Assembly (NCBI RefSeq): GCF_000969415.1
Contig: NZ_JZEX01000058.1
Coordinates: 1 to 57,038, forward strand
Reading direction: 5' to 3'
Source: Devosia geojensis
GTDB lineage: Bacteria > Pseudomonadota > Alphaproteobacteria > Rhizobiales > Devosiaceae
DNA: 57,038 nt
Both the position numbers and the translations under genes were made by a program. Under the pieces are notes generated by a model. The model did no database searches. It was given only the letters and a program-made list of their open reading frames with translations, and was not told the origin of the DNA. Below are positions 47,481 to 56,629 of the stretch, one piece after another. The stretch's first letter is position 1; each line of letters begins with the position of its first letter.

Positions 47481-47722
47481 AAATCGCTTCATCCCGTTAC
47501 AGGGTTCGCCCGGAAAGGGCAAGTGCAGTGCGGGATTTGCCCGGTTAGCATATGCTAGGAACGAGGTGCGATACGCTAACCGAAGGGTAACGCCGGAGGC
47601 GCAAAGTTTGCCCCTGGGCGACGATATGCGCAACGCCCCGCTGCGGCCAGATTGTTGAAATTCAATCCTCTGGGCCGCAAATGTAGCGCTTGGCGCGAAA
47701 CCGCACGCAAACCGGGGTGTCG

Positions 47723-48589
47723 ATGACGCATTTTAGACCGTCCGCGAGGCAGGGGGACAAGAACCGGGGCGGGGTCGCCGGCGAGGTGACGCGCGTCCCG
47801 CGCGAGACGCCACCGCCGGCCTTCATGGACCTGACGCAACCGTGGCCGCTGGGTCTCAGCCGCACCTCTTGGATACCGCACGTCAAGGTCGCGGTGCTGA
47901 TGCTCTTCATCGTCGTCTGGTTCGACGTCTGGGCCTCGCAGAGCGCCATGGCCTGGCCGGACATGTGGCGAGAGCCGTTCTTCTTCATCACCGACTTCGG
48001 GCTCGCCGACTGGGTGCTGATCCCGACGCTCATCATGTTCATCGCGGTGATGGTCATCATGCTGCCGTTGCGGCGGGGGCGCTACCGGCGCGCGTTCTAC
48101 GAAGCGGTGCTGGTCTCGGGCTATCTCTTCATCGCGGTCGGGCTGCCGGGGCTGGCATCCAACATCCTCAAGCGCATCATCGGACGCGCGCGGCCTGTTA
48201 TCTACGAGGACGCCGGAGCATTCGAGTTCCGGCATCTCTTCAACAACTGGACATTCCAGAGTTTTCCCTCCGGCCATACGACGACGTCGCTCGCCATCGC
48301 GTTCGCGGTCGGGTTCCTCGCTCCGCGGTTCTTCTCGATCCTGCTGCTCATCGCCGTCGCGGCCTCGTTCTCGCGCGTGCCGGTCGGCATGCACTACCCC
48401 ACCGATGTCGTCGGCGGCTTCATCGTCGGTACGCTTGGGGCCTACTTCGTGCGCAACGAATTCGCGCGCCGCCGCTGGCTTTTCCTGCGCCATCCGGACG
48501 GAACCGTGCATTTCCGCGGCCTGCCGGGGCTGCGGCGCCTCGTGCGGGGCTGGAGGCGGAAGGCAAGCGCTACGAGCGCTTCGGGCTAA
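47723..48589 (+). CDS. PAP2-family membrane phosphatase
   Basis: From ATG 47723 the protein has 288 residues and about six membrane helices. The lipid phosphatase triad is present: KRIIGRARP (KX6RP, ~143-151), FPSGHTTTS (PSGH, ~178-186) and SRVPVGMHYPTD (SRX5HX3D, ~213-224). Targets of the family include undecaprenyl pyrophosphate, phosphatidic acid and lipid A. A proline-rich cytoplasmic stretch (~25-50) precedes the first helix, and a basic tail follows the last. TTG 47690 and GTG 47717 are other possible starts. Confidence 0.92.
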   Translation: MTHFRPSARQGDKNRGGVAGEVTRVPRETPPPAFMDLTQPWPLGLSRTSWIPHVKVAVLMLFIVVWFDVWASQSAMAWPDMWREPFFFITDFGLADWVLIPTLIMFIAVMVIMLPLRRGRYRRAFYEAVLVSGYLFIAVGLPGLASNILKRIIGRARPVIYEDAGAFEFRHLFNNWTFQSFPSGHTTTSLAIAFAVGFLAPRFFSILLLIAVAASFSRVPVGMHYPTDVVGGFIVGTLGAYFVRNEFARRRWLFLRHPDGTVHFRGLPGLRRLVRGWRRKASATSASG

Positions 48590-48814
48590 AGCAGGACTTC
48601 GGTCCGCACCGCTCTGCGTTCGCGCCTCAGGCTCTGCCGCCGGATGGGGCCGCCATGGCCGCAAGGAGTGCGGAGCCGAGGAGCAGGACAGCGGCCAGCA
48701 CAAAGGGGCTCCGCCTCCCAAGCTTTTCTCTAGCATGGGGCGACGGCGTGCATTAGCCGACGCAATTGGCATGTACTTATTGATCTGTGATATTAATCGC
48801 TGGGAGGTAAGCCC

Positions 48815-49708
48815 ATGCAGCGTGAAGATCTGAACGACCTGCTCTGGTTCGTGGCGGTGGCCAACGAACGCAGTTTCACCAGGGCGGCAGCGAAACTGGG
48901 CACGTCTCAGTCGACTCTCAGCCACACGATCAAGCGGCTCGAGGCACGCATGGGGCTGCGATTGCTGACGCGCACCACACGCAGCGTCGCGCCGACCGAA
49001 GCGGGAGAACGTGTGCTTCGCTCGTTCGCTCCTCGCATCGAGGAAATCGAGGCCGACATTTCCCAGCTCATGGCGCTGCGCGACAAGCCCTCGGGCACGG
49101 TGCGGATCACCGTTTCCGACCACGCTTTCCAAACCCTGGTCTGGCCGAGGCTGAAGCGCGTCCTGGACGACTATCCCGATATCCGGCTCGAATTCAGCAT
49201 CGACAACGGCTTGCGCAATATCGTCGAGGAGCGCTTCGATGCCGGCGTGCGATTGGGCGAAAGCCTGGACAAGGACATGATCGCGGTGCGCATCGGCCCC
49301 GATTGGCGGCTGGTCGTCGTGGCGTCGCCCGATTACTTCGCCCGTCACCCGATGCCCGAGGCACCACAGGACCTGGTCCACCATAGCTGCATCAACCACC
49401 GTCAACTGAGGGGCGGCGGACTTTATGCCTGGGAGTTCGCCAAGGATGGCCGCGAACTTCGAGTGCGGGTCGAAGGACAACTGACCTTCAACACGACCTT
49501 CGCGATGGTTGACGCCGTCCTTGACGGCTATGGAGTCGCCTACGTTCCCGAGGATCTGGTGGGCGGACTCATCGCCGAGGGCCGACTCAAGCAAGTTCTC
49601 GATGACTGGACCCCGACGTTCGCCGGGTATCACCTCTACTATCCGAGCCGCAGGCAGATATCGCCGGCAATGGCCGTCGTCGTCGGCGCCCTCCGGTATC
49701 GCTCATAG
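48815..49708 (+). CDS. LysR-family transcriptional regulator
   Basis: The 297-residue LysR protein has its helix-turn-helix at ~20-60 (SFTRAAAKLGTSQSTLSHTIKRLE in two parts) and an effector domain from ~92 (GTVRITVSDHAFQTL). GGGAGG lies 6 nt before the ATG. No divergent target gene is next to it; a PAP2 gene lies 225 nt upstream on the same strand and metC converges from the right. The substitution pattern fits the group that regulates oxidoreductases and transporters. The effector is unknown. Confidence 0.92.
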   Translation: MQREDLNDLLWFVAVANERSFTRAAAKLGTSQSTLSHTIKRLEARMGLRLLTRTTRSVAPTEAGERVLRSFAPRIEEIEADISQLMALRDKPSGTVRITVSDHAFQTLVWPRLKRVLDDYPDIRLEFSIDNGLRNIVEERFDAGVRLGESLDKDMIAVRIGPDWRLVVVASPDYFARHPMPEAPQDLVHHSCINHRQLRGGGLYAWEFAKDGRELRVRVEGQLTFNTTFAMVDAVLDGYGVAYVPEDLVGGLIAEGRLKQVLDDWTPTFAGYHLYYPSRRQISPAMAVVVGALRYRS

Positions 49709-49718
49709 GTTTACCCCG

Positions 49719-50909
49719 TCATCGTGCCCTGGCGTACCGCTCGAGGGCGTCGGCGAGGTCCGCCTTGAGGTCCTCGATACCCTCGAAGCCGATATGGAGG
49801 CGCAGGAGGTTGCCCTCCTCGGTCCACGGCACGGCGGTGCGCATGCGCTCCGGCTTGACCGGTATGCAGAGGCTTTCGTAGCCGCCCCAGGAATAGCCGA
49901 GCGAAAACAGCCGCAGGTGATCGAGGAACGCAGCTGCGCTCTCTCGCGGAGCAGGCCTCAGCAAGACGCTGAAGAGACTGCCCGAGCCGGTGAAATCGCG
50001 TTTCCAGACGGCATGGTCGGGATGGCTCGGCAGGGCGGGATGCAGCACGCGCGAAACCTCCGGCTGGCTCTCCAGCCACTGGGCGACCTCGAGGGCGCGC
50101 TTGCGGTGCTCGGCCATGCGGATGGAAAGGGTGCGCAATCCGCGCGCGACGAGGAACGCCTCGTCGCCAGCGGTGAAAAAACCGAGCAGCCGGCGGGTCT
50201 TCTCGATCGCGGCCGACGTTTCCTCATCGACGCTCGAGACGGTGCCGGCGAAGGCATCGGAGTGGCCCACGAACATCTTAGTGCCGGCATGGACGACGAT
50301 GTCGGCACCGAGCGCCAGCGGCTTGTAGAAGAGGGGGGTCGCCCAACTGTTGTCGACGATGACCTTGGCGCCGCGGGCATGTGTGGCGGCGGCAATGGCC
50401 GGCAGGTCCTGCACCTCGAAGGTGCCGGAGCCGGGACTTTCGACGAAAACGGCCCTGGTGTTCTCGCCGATGAGGTCGGCGATGCCCGCGCCGATGCGCG
50501 GATCGTAGTAGCGGGCGCCGGCGCCCATGCGCTTCAGGAACCCGTCGGCGAAGCTGCGGGTCGGCTCATAGGCGCTGTCGGTGATGAGGATGTCGTCACC
50601 GGCCGAAACGCAGCTCAGTATCGCAATCGTGACCGCCGCGAGTCCGGAGGGGGCGAGGATCGTATCGTGAGCGCCTTCGAGCAGGGTGACCACCTGCGTC
50701 ACCTGCTCGGTCGTGGGGTTGCCGGCGCGCCCGTAGAGGAATCGCTGCTGCTGGCCTTCGAGGTCGTCCAGGGTTTTGAAAAGAACAGTGGAGCCGCGAT
50801 AAACGGGGGTATTGACGAAGCCGAACTGCTCGTCGGGCACCCGGCCGTGATGGGTCAGCACCGTTTCCACAGAAAATTCGAGGCCGCTTTCCGGCGCATT
50901 TTCGCTCAT
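49719..50909 (-). CDS. metC: cystathionine beta-lyase
   Basis: This PLP enzyme cleaves cystathionine to homocysteine, or, by family, another trans-sulfuration step. From MSENAPESG (50909) it has 396 residues, the length of Cys/Met-metabolism PLP enzymes. Visible: SGLAAVTIAILSCV, DSAYEPTRSFADGF, the pyridine-ring Asp in VIVDNSWATPLFYKP (~181-195), and the PLP lysine in GTKMFVGHSD (~206-215). YSWGGYESL near the C-terminus is a MetC-type feature. AGGA lies 8 nt before the ATG. An imperfect palindrome (50942-50968) is 33 nt upstream. Confidence 0.93.
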   Translation of the reverse strand: MSENAPESGLEFSVETVLTHHGRVPDEQFGFVNTPVYRGSTVLFKTLDDLEGQQQRFLYGRAGNPTTEQVTQVVTLLEGAHDTILAPSGLAAVTIAILSCVSAGDDILITDSAYEPTRSFADGFLKRMGAGARYYDPRIGAGIADLIGENTRAVFVESPGSGTFEVQDLPAIAAATHARGAKVIVDNSWATPLFYKPLALGADIVVHAGTKMFVGHSDAFAGTVSSVDEETSAAIEKTRRLLGFFTAGDEAFLVARGLRTLSIRMAEHRKRALEVAQWLESQPEVSRVLHPALPSHPDHAVWKRDFTGSGSLFSVLLRPAPRESAAAFLDHLRLFSLGYSWGGYESLCIPVKPERMRTAVPWTEEGNLLRLHIGFEGIEDLKADLADALERYARAR

Positions 50910-50941
50910 ACCAACGTCCTGCACAAATTCAATTCACTTCC

Positions 50942-50968
50942 ATACTGCGCCCAAAAAAGCGACAGTAT
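50942..50968. promoter_or_regulatory. palindrome between metC and aapJ, operator candidate
   Basis: ATACTG (50942-50947) and CAGTAT (50963-50968) are perfect 6-bp arms separated by 15 nt that include AAAAAAGC. The centre lies 46 nt from the metC start and about 170 nt from aapJ. The spacing suits a dimeric regulator such as LysR or Lrp-type proteins that control amino-acid genes. The regulator is unknown. Confidence 0.35.
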
Positions 50969-50993
50969 TGCTGGCCAAAGCGGCTTTCCGCCC

Positions 50994-51022
50994 TTGACGG
51001 CTGTTCCAATAGCCGCTTCGAT
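50994..51022 (+). promoter_or_regulatory. candidate aap operon promoter
   Basis: TTGACG (50994-50999) is one base from the consensus -35; 17 nt later TTCGAT (51017-51022) is a weak -10. The leader to aapJ would be about 100 nt. The -35 is the best in the metC-aapJ gap, but the -10 is poor. Confidence 0.25.
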
Positions 51023-51125
51023 GCTTAGCAGCATCACGATCGCCACACAAAGGCGACGGGTTGCGCCGGCAGCGCCAAAGGCGCGACCGGCCCCTTCAGG
51101 GTCAGGAAACAAAAAAGGCAATAAG

Positions 51126-52142
51126 ATGCAAAACAAGGTCCTTACGATCGCGCTGGCGGCCGGACTCGGCCTCACAGCCACGGCTGCGCACGCGCAGACG
51201 CTCGATGCGGTAAAGGCAAAAGGCTACATCCAGTGTGGTGTGACCGGCGGCGTCCCCGGGTTCTCGGCGCCGGATGCGAACAACGTCTGGGCGGGGCTCG
51301 AGGTCGATTTCTGCCGCGCGGTCGCAGCCGCGATCTTCGATGATCCGGATGCCGTGCGTTATACGCCGCTCACCTCCCAGGAGCGCTTCGCGGCCCTTTC
51401 GGCCGGCGAGATCGACATCCTTTCGCGCACGACCACCTGGACGATGAGCCGCGACACCGACCTCGGCATCTCGTTCGTCGGCACCATGTACTATGACGGC
51501 CAGGGCTTCATGGTTCGCGTCGAGGACGGCATCGAATCGGCGCTGGATCTCTCGGGCGCCGCTGTCTGCATCGAATCGGGCACGACCACCGAGCTCAACG
51601 CGGCCGACTATTTCGCCGCCAACGGCATGGACTTCACCCCGGTCGTCTTCACCGACCAGGACGAAGTGGTGAAGGCCTTCGAGGACGGACGTTGCGACGT
51701 CTATACGACGGACGCTTCCGCGCTTGCTGCCGAACGCTCGAAGTTCGGCACCCCCGACGACTACGTCATCCTGCCCGAGATCATCTCCAAGGAGCCGCTC
51801 GGCCCCGTGGTGCGCCAGGGCGACGACCAGTGGTTCAAGATCAACCGCTGGGCCTATTACGCGCTCGTTGAAGCCGAAGAGCTGGGCGTGACGCAGGCCA
51901 ATGTCGACGAGATGCTGGGCTCGGACAATCCGGCCGTGCGGCGTCTGCTGGGCGTCGAGGGCGAATTCGGCACGCCGCTCGGGCTCACCAACGACTGGGC
52001 CTATCGGATCGTCAAGCACATCGGCAACTACGGCGAGTCCTATGACCGCCATGTCGGTCCGAACACCGAAATCGGTCTCGAGCGCGGCCTGAACGCGCTC
52101 TGGACCGACGGCGGCCTGCAATACGCGATGCCGATCCGCTAA
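51126..52142 (+). CDS. aapJ: general L-amino acid ABC transporter, binding protein AapJ
   Basis: AapJ is the periplasmic binding protein of the broad-range amino-acid importer known from Rhizobium. From ATG 51126 it has 338 residues, with a Sec signal cut after AAHAQ (~24). Domain: TLDAVKAKGYIQCGVTGG, then EVDFCRAVAAAIF, the ligand-pocket segments DILSRTTTWT, CIESGTTTEL and CDVYTTDASAL, whose Arg and Asp hold the amino-acid carboxyl and amino groups, and the ending GLQYAMPIR. A long frame extends upstream from 49509 but is antisense to metC. A strong hairpin-T run follows before aapQ, typical for keeping binding protein in excess. Confidence 0.96.
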   Translation: MQNKVLTIALAAGLGLTATAAHAQTLDAVKAKGYIQCGVTGGVPGFSAPDANNVWAGLEVDFCRAVAAAIFDDPDAVRYTPLTSQERFAALSAGEIDILSRTTTWTMSRDTDLGISFVGTMYYDGQGFMVRVEDGIESALDLSGAAVCIESGTTTELNAADYFAANGMDFTPVVFTDQDEVVKAFEDGRCDVYTTDASALAAERSKFGTPDDYVILPEIISKEPLGPVVRQGDDQWFKINRWAYYALVEAEELGVTQANVDEMLGSDNPAVRRLLGVEGEFGTPLGLTNDWAYRIVKHIGNYGESYDRHVGPNTEIGLERGLNALWTDGGLQYAMPIR

Positions 52143-52150
52143 GGAAACGA

Positions 52151-52191
52151 GATCCGGCGCCCTCGATCCCCGAGGGCGCCGGATCGTTTTT
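52151..52191 (+). terminator. intercistronic terminator/attenuator between aapJ and aapQ
   Basis: GATCCGGCGCCCTCG (52151-52165) pairs perfectly with CGAGGGCGCCGGATC (52171-52185), then G and TTTTT (52187-52191). A 15-bp stem with a T-run this close to the aapJ stop should stop most transcripts and protect the 3' end of aapJ mRNA, leaving a fraction to read into aapQMP. Confidence 0.92.
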
Positions 52192-52337
52192 GCTGGCACC
52201 TTTCGTGACACATCGAGGACGAGCCAAGTCCACTGGCATTTGTGCGCTGCCGGCCAGCGCCGGAGCCGGTTGCGTCGGGCTTTTCCCGTCATCCACGAGC
52301 ACGCGCCGCATCGTCCGCTGAGAGGACCCTTCGCTCT

Positions 52338-53528
52338 ATGGCCGTCCAAAGCAATACCCGAAGCGCTCCGCCCAGAGTCGCTTTCTACAACGATCCCGTC
52401 ATCCGCGGGATCATCTACCAGATCATCGTGGCGGGCCTCGTCATCGCCTTCTTCGTCTGGATCATCGCCAACACCGCCCAGAACCTGGCCGCGCAGAACA
52501 AGACGACGGGCTTCGACTTCCTGTTCCAGACGTCGGGCTTCGGCATCAGTTTCACGCTCATTCCGTTCGACCGCGCCTCGTACTACTGGGAAGCGTTCCT
52601 GGTGGGCCTGCTCAATACGCTGCTGGTGGCGGCCATCGGCATCGTCTTCGCCACCGTCATCGGCTTCATCCTTGGTATCGCGCGCCTGTCGTCCAACTGG
52701 CTGATCGCGCGTTTCGCCACCGTCTATATCGAAGTGATCCGCAACGTGCCGCTGCTGCTGCAGCTCTTCTTCTGGTACTTCGCGGTGTTGAAGGCCATGC
52801 CGGCGGTGCGCGACAGCCTGGCGCTGCCGCTCGGCGTCTTCATCAACCAGCGCGGGCTCTACGTGCCGCGGCCGATCCCGGACGAGCAGTTCGGGTGGGT
52901 CTATGTCGCCATCGCCCTCGCCATCGCCGCAACCATCGGCGTCACCATCTGGGCGCGCCGGCGGCTGGAGGCGACGGGCGAGCGGTTCCCGGTGGTGGCT
53001 GTCAACATCGCCATCCTCATCGTGGTCATGGTCCTCGGCTTCATCGTCAGCGGAGCGAGCGTCGCCTTCGAGATGCCGGAGCTGCAGCGTTTCAACTTCC
53101 GGGGCGGACTGGAGCTGCCGCCGGAGTTCGTCGCGCTCGCCTTCGGGCTGACCATCTATACGGCCGCGTTCATCGCCGAGAACGTCAGGAGCGGCATCCA
53201 GGCGGTGAACAAGGGCCAGACCGAAGCGGCGCAGTCGCTGGGACTGCGCGAAGGCGATCGGCTGCGGCTCGTCATCATCCCGCAGGCGATGCGGGTGATC
53301 ATCCCGCCGCTGACCAGCCAATACCTCAACCTGACCAAGAATTCCTCGCTCGGGGCGGCCATCGGCTATCCCGAACTCGTCAACGTGTTCATGGGCACAA
53401 CGCTCAACCAGACCGGCAAGGCCATCGAGGTCATCGCCATCACCATGGCGGTCTACCTCACGCTCTCGCTGGCGACGTCGGCGTTCATGAACTGGTACAA
53501 CGCGCGCGTGGCGCTGGTCGAACGGTAG
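52338..53528 (+). CDS. aapQ: amino-acid ABC transporter permease AapQ
   Basis: From ATG 52338 (MAVQSNTRSAPP) the protein has 396 residues. It has a first helix at ~30-52 (IIYQIIVAGLVIAFFVWIIA) and the HisM-type permease core, including RNVPLLLQLFFWYF (~135) and the EAA loop TEAAQSLGLREGDRLRLVIIPQA (in two parts, ~298-320), which docks with AapP. A large insert between helices (~155-285) with extra membrane spans is typical for AapQ. GAGGACC lies ahead of the ATG, 12 nt away. AapM follows after 9 nt. Confidence 0.94.
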   Translation: MAVQSNTRSAPPRVAFYNDPVIRGIIYQIIVAGLVIAFFVWIIANTAQNLAAQNKTTGFDFLFQTSGFGISFTLIPFDRASYYWEAFLVGLLNTLLVAAIGIVFATVIGFILGIARLSSNWLIARFATVYIEVIRNVPLLLQLFFWYFAVLKAMPAVRDSLALPLGVFINQRGLYVPRPIPDEQFGWVYVAIALAIAATIGVTIWARRRLEATGERFPVVAVNIAILIVVMVLGFIVSGASVAFEMPELQRFNFRGGLELPPEFVALAFGLTIYTAAFIAENVRSGIQAVNKGQTEAAQSLGLREGDRLRLVIIPQAMRVIIPPLTSQYLNLTKNSSLGAAIGYPELVNVFMGTTLNQTGKAIEVIAITMAVYLTLSLATSAFMNWYNARVALVER

Positions 53529-53537
53529 GAGCACGGC

Positions 53538-54674
53538 ATGTCTCTCTCTTACGTTCGCGAGGAAATGGTGCCGCCGCAACCGGCACCGGTGCGTACCACC
53601 GGTGTCATCGCCTGGGCGCGGCAGAATCTCTTCGCCACGCCCTTCGATGCGGTCATGACCGTCATCGGCGTCGCGTTCCTCATCTGGGCGATCCCGCCGA
53701 TCTACAACTTCATCTTCCCCACTTTCCTCGGGGGAGACGCGGTGCCGCCCGGCGGCACGGTCGAGGACTGCCGCGCGGCGGGGGCAGGGGCCTGCTGGGC
53801 CTATATCTCGGCGCGCATGTCGTTCTTCATCTACGGGTTCTACCCGCCCGCAGAATACTGGCGGCCGAACCTGGTGTTCCTGCTCGGGGCGCTGCTGATC
53901 GTGCCGCTGCTCTGGCCGCGGGCGCCGTTCAAGCGCATCAACGCGCTGCTGTTCTTCGTCGTTTACCCGATCATCTGCTATTACCTGCTCAACGGCGGCG
54001 TCTTCGGGTTGCGGCGGGTGCCGACGGAACAGTGGGGCGGCCTGCTGGTCACCCTCATCATCTCGCTCGTCGGCATCATCTGCTCGATGCCGATCGGCAT
54101 CCTGCTGGCGCTCGGGCGGCAATCGAAGCTGCCGATCATCAAGACGCTCTGTGTGATGTTCATCGAGCTGTGGCGGGCGGTGCCGCTGATCACCATCCTC
54201 TTCATGGCCTCGATCATGCTGCCGCTGTTCATGCCCCAGGGCACGACGGTCGACAAGCTGCTGCGCGCGCTCGTCGGGGTGACGCTGTTCTCGTCGGCCT
54301 ATCTTGCCGAGGTGATCCGCGGCGGGCTGCAGGCGCTGCCGCGCGGCCAGTACGAAGCGGCGAGCTCGCTCGGCCTCAGCTACTGGAAATCGATGGGGCT
54401 CATCATCCTGCCGCAGGCCTTGAAGCACGTCATTCCCGGCATCGTGAACAGCTTCATCGCACTCTTCAAGGATACGTCGCTGGTGTCGATCGTCGGCATC
54501 TTCGACCTGCTCAACACCGTCCAGGCGGCGAGCTCGGACATCAACTGGTCATCGCCGACGCAGGCGGTGACGGGATATCTGTTCGCAGCGTTCGTGTTCT
54601 GGATTTTCTGTTTCGCCATGTCCCGCTACTCCATCTGGATGGAGCGACGCCTGGACACGGGCCACAAGAGGTAA
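53538..54674 (+). CDS. aapM: amino-acid ABC transporter permease AapM
   Basis: The 378-residue permease pairs with AapQ. TAGGAGC lies 8 nt before the ATG. Membrane helices occur at ~36-58, ~95-130, ~140-160 and through ~170-370. The permease core contains [23 protein letters not shown] (in two parts, ~200-222), and the EAA loop [24 protein letters not shown] (in two parts, ~275-298). A periplasmic loop with two cysteines ([13 protein letters not shown], ~75-87) is of the AapM type. aapP follows after 4 nt. Confidence 0.94.
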   Translation: MSLSYVREEMVPPQPAPVRTTGVIAWARQNLFATPFDAVMTVIGVAFLIWAIPPIYNFIFPTFLGGDAVPPGGTVEDCRAAGAGACWAYISARMSFFIYGFYPPAEYWRPNLVFLLGALLIVPLLWPRAPFKRINALLFFVVYPIICYYLLNGGVFGLRRVPTEQWGGLLVTLIISLVGIICSMPIGILLALGRQSKLPIIKTLCVMFIELWRAVPLITILFMASIMLPLFMPQGTTVDKLLRALVGVTLFSSAYLAEVIRGGLQALPRGQYEAASSLGLSYWKSMGLIILPQALKHVIPGIVNSFIALFKDTSLVSIVGIFDLLNTVQAASSDINWSSPTQAVTGYLFAAFVFWIFCFAMSRYSIWMERRLDTGHKR

Positions 54675-54678
54675 CGCC

Positions 54679-55479
54679 ATGAGCGAAATTTCCGAAACCA
54701 CGGTCGACCGGGAAATCGACACCTCGCAGATGAAGATCTCGTCCACCGAGGTCGCGATCGACATCGTCGGGATGCACAAGTGGTTTGGCGACTTCCATGT
54801 GCTGCGTGACATCAACCTGCGCGTGATGAAGGGCGAACGCATCGTCATCGCCGGACCTTCCGGGTCGGGCAAGTCGACGCTCATCCGTTGCATCAACCGC
54901 CTCGAGGAGCATCAGCAGGGCGACGTCGTCGTCAACGGCGTGGAGCTGACCAACGATCTCAAGCGCATCGACGAGGTGCGGCGGGAAGTCGGCATGGTGT
55001 TCCAGCACTTCAATCTTTTCCCGCACCTGACGATCCTGCAGAACCTGACGCTCGCTCCGATCTGGGTACGCGGCATTCCCAAGGCCGAGGCCGAGGAGGC
55101 CGCCATGCATTATCTGGAGCGCGTCAAGATCCCGGAGCAGGCCGCCAAGTATCCGGGCCAGCTTTCGGGCGGGCAGCAGCAGCGCGTCGCCATCGCGCGT
55201 TCGCTCTGCATGCAACCCAGGATCATGCTCTTCGACGAGCCGACTTCGGCGCTCGATCCGGAGATGGTCAAGGAGGTGCTGGAAGTGATGATCTCACTGG
55301 CCGAGGACGGCATGACCATGCTCTGCGTCACCCACGAAATGGGTTTCGCCCGGCAGGTGGCCAATCGGGTGATCTTCATGGACCAGGGCCAGATCATCGA
55401 GCAGAACGACCCGGAGAACTTCTTCTCCAATCCGCATCACGAACGCACCAAGCTTTTCCTCAGCCAAATCCTGCACTGA
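54679..55479 (+). CDS. aapP: amino-acid ABC transporter ATPase AapP
   Basis: The 266-residue ATPase energises AapQM. Motifs: Walker [10 protein letters not shown] (~61-69), Q-loop [12 protein letters not shown], signature [15 protein letters not shown] (~157-171), Walker [15 protein letters not shown] (~177-190), and the switch His in [10 protein letters not shown] (~215). AGAGGT precedes the ATG. After its stop lies a GC hairpin and then a second binding-protein gene. Confidence 0.98.
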   Translation: MSEISETTVDREIDTSQMKISSTEVAIDIVGMHKWFGDFHVLRDINLRVMKGERIVIAGPSGSGKSTLIRCINRLEEHQQGDVVVNGVELTNDLKRIDEVRREVGMVFQHFNLFPHLTILQNLTLAPIWVRGIPKAEAEEAAMHYLERVKIPEQAAKYPGQLSGGQQQRVAIARSLCMQPRIMLFDEPTSALDPEMVKEVLEVMISLAEDGMTMLCVTHEMGFARQVANRVIFMDQGQIIEQNDPENFFSNPHHERTKLFLSQILH

Positions 55480-55491
55480 GCCAAATGTCGG

Positions 55492-55525
55492 GGCGCGGCG
55501 AGCTGTCCAAAACCGCCGCCGCGCC
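55492..55525 (+). other. intercistronic GC hairpin between aapP and second binding protein
   Basis: GGCGCGGCG (55492-55500) pairs with CGCCGCGCC (55517-55525) over a 16-nt loop. No T-run follows. It directly abuts a TTG (55526), which makes that TTG a poor start because it would be masked. The stem could protect upstream aap mRNA or reduce expression of the gene behind it. Confidence 0.45.
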
Positions 55526-55588
55526 TTGACCCTGCGGAGCGGGCTGTCGATAGTGCTGGCGAGTAGGGAGCGTTCCGGTCGTCTGGCA

Positions 55589-56629
55589 GTGTCGAAACTC
55601 TTTGCAAATTCGCCATTGCGGGCGATGTGCCTGGTCGTTCTCGTCCTGGCGACGACGTTTGCCGCCGGTCGTGCGCACGCACAGACGCTGGAGGCGGTCC
55701 GCGAACGCGGGTTTCTCATCTGCGGGGCGGTCGGGCCTCTTGCCGGCTTCTCGCAGGTCGATGCCGAAGGGCGCTGGAGCGGGTTCGATATCGACATCTG
55801 CCGGGCGATCGCGGCCGCTGTGCTGGGAGATCCCAATCTTCTCGAATTCCGGCCGCTGCGCGGGGCGAGCCGTTTCGCCACGCTCCAGACCGGCGACCTC
55901 GACGTCATCGTGCGCAATGCGCCGTGGACCGAGCGGCGCGACACCGTCTATGACGCGCGCTACGTGGCGCCGACGTTCTTTGACGGGCAGGCGTTCATGG
56001 TGCCGCAATCGGAGGGGGTCGTCTCGGCGTTCGAGCTCGATGATCTGACCATCTGCGTTGCCGACAACGGCGAGGAGCTGACGCGGCTGCGCGAGTTCTT
56101 CTTCGAGAACCAGGCCAACTACAGCGAGGTCGTCTACGAAGATACGGCCGACCTGCTGCTCGCCTATCGCGGGGGCCTGTGCAACGTGCTCTCGGCGCCC
56201 GGCCGCGAGCTCAACGCCATGCGGCGCGAGCTGCCGGACCCGCTCATCCACCGCATCCTGCCCGAACGTATTTCCAAGGAAGCCGTCGGCCCGGTTGTGC
56301 GCGCCGACGACGACCGATGGTTCAATATCATCCGCTGGACGATCTACGCCCTGATCAATGCCGAGGAACTCGGCGTGACCTCCCTCAACATCGAGTCGCT
56401 TTCGGCCACCCGCACAGCGGCCGTGCGCAGGCTCCTGGGGCTGGAGGGCAACTACGGCGCGCCGCTGGGGCTGGAGACGGACTTCATGGCGAACGTCATT
56501 CGCGCCGTCGGCAACTACGGCGAGATCTACGAGCGCAATTTCGGGCCGCAGACCGGTGCGGTGCTGCTGCGCGGACAGAATTCGCTGTGGCTCAACGGCG
56601 GGCTTCTTTACGCGCCGCCGATCCGATGA
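55589..56629 (+). CDS. AapJ-like amino-acid binding protein, diverged ligand pocket
   Basis: From GTG 55589 the protein has 346 residues, with signal peptide SKLFANSPLRAMCLVVLVLA (cut after RAHAQ). It shares the AapJ layout: TLEAVRERGFLICGAVGPLAGF (in two parts), DIDICRAIAAAV, FDGQAFMVP, ERISKEAVGPVVRADDDRWF and the ending GLLYAPPIR. The pocket differs: DILSRTTTWT becomes DVIVRNAPWT, ESGTTTEL becomes ADNGEELT, and VYTTDASAL becomes VLSAPGREL. The Asp that should hold the amino group is absent. It may bind another ligand or be non-binding. Other starts (TTG 55526, GTG 55553, ATG 55625) are possible. Confidence 0.85.
   Translation: MSKLFANSPLRAMCLVVLVLATTFAAGRAHAQTLEAVRERGFLICGAVGPLAGFSQVDAEGRWSGFDIDICRAIAAAVLGDPNLLEFRPLRGASRFATLQTGDLDVIVRNAPWTERRDTVYDARYVAPTFFDGQAFMVPQSEGVVSAFELDDLTICVADNGEELTRLREFFFENQANYSEVVYEDTADLLLAYRGGLCNVLSAPGRELNAMRRELPDPLIHRILPERISKEAVGPVVRADDDRWFNIIRWTIYALINAEELGVTSLNIESLSATRTAAVRRLLGLEGNYGAPLGLETDFMANVIRAVGNYGEIYERNFGPQTGAVLLRGQNSLWLNGGLLYAPPIR

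Noticed and set aside
50910..51125. SAM-II riboswitch ahead of metC
   Set aside because: No H-type pseudoknot pattern seen on either strand; only a simple palindrome and a possible promoter are present.
51102..54428. A very long open frame (over 1,000 codons) antisense to aapJ, aapQ and aapM
   Set aside because: It mirrors codon bias of GC-rich genes on the other strand; the translation is dominated by Arg, Asp, His and Glu and matches no family, while the plus strand encodes clear ABC transporter proteins.
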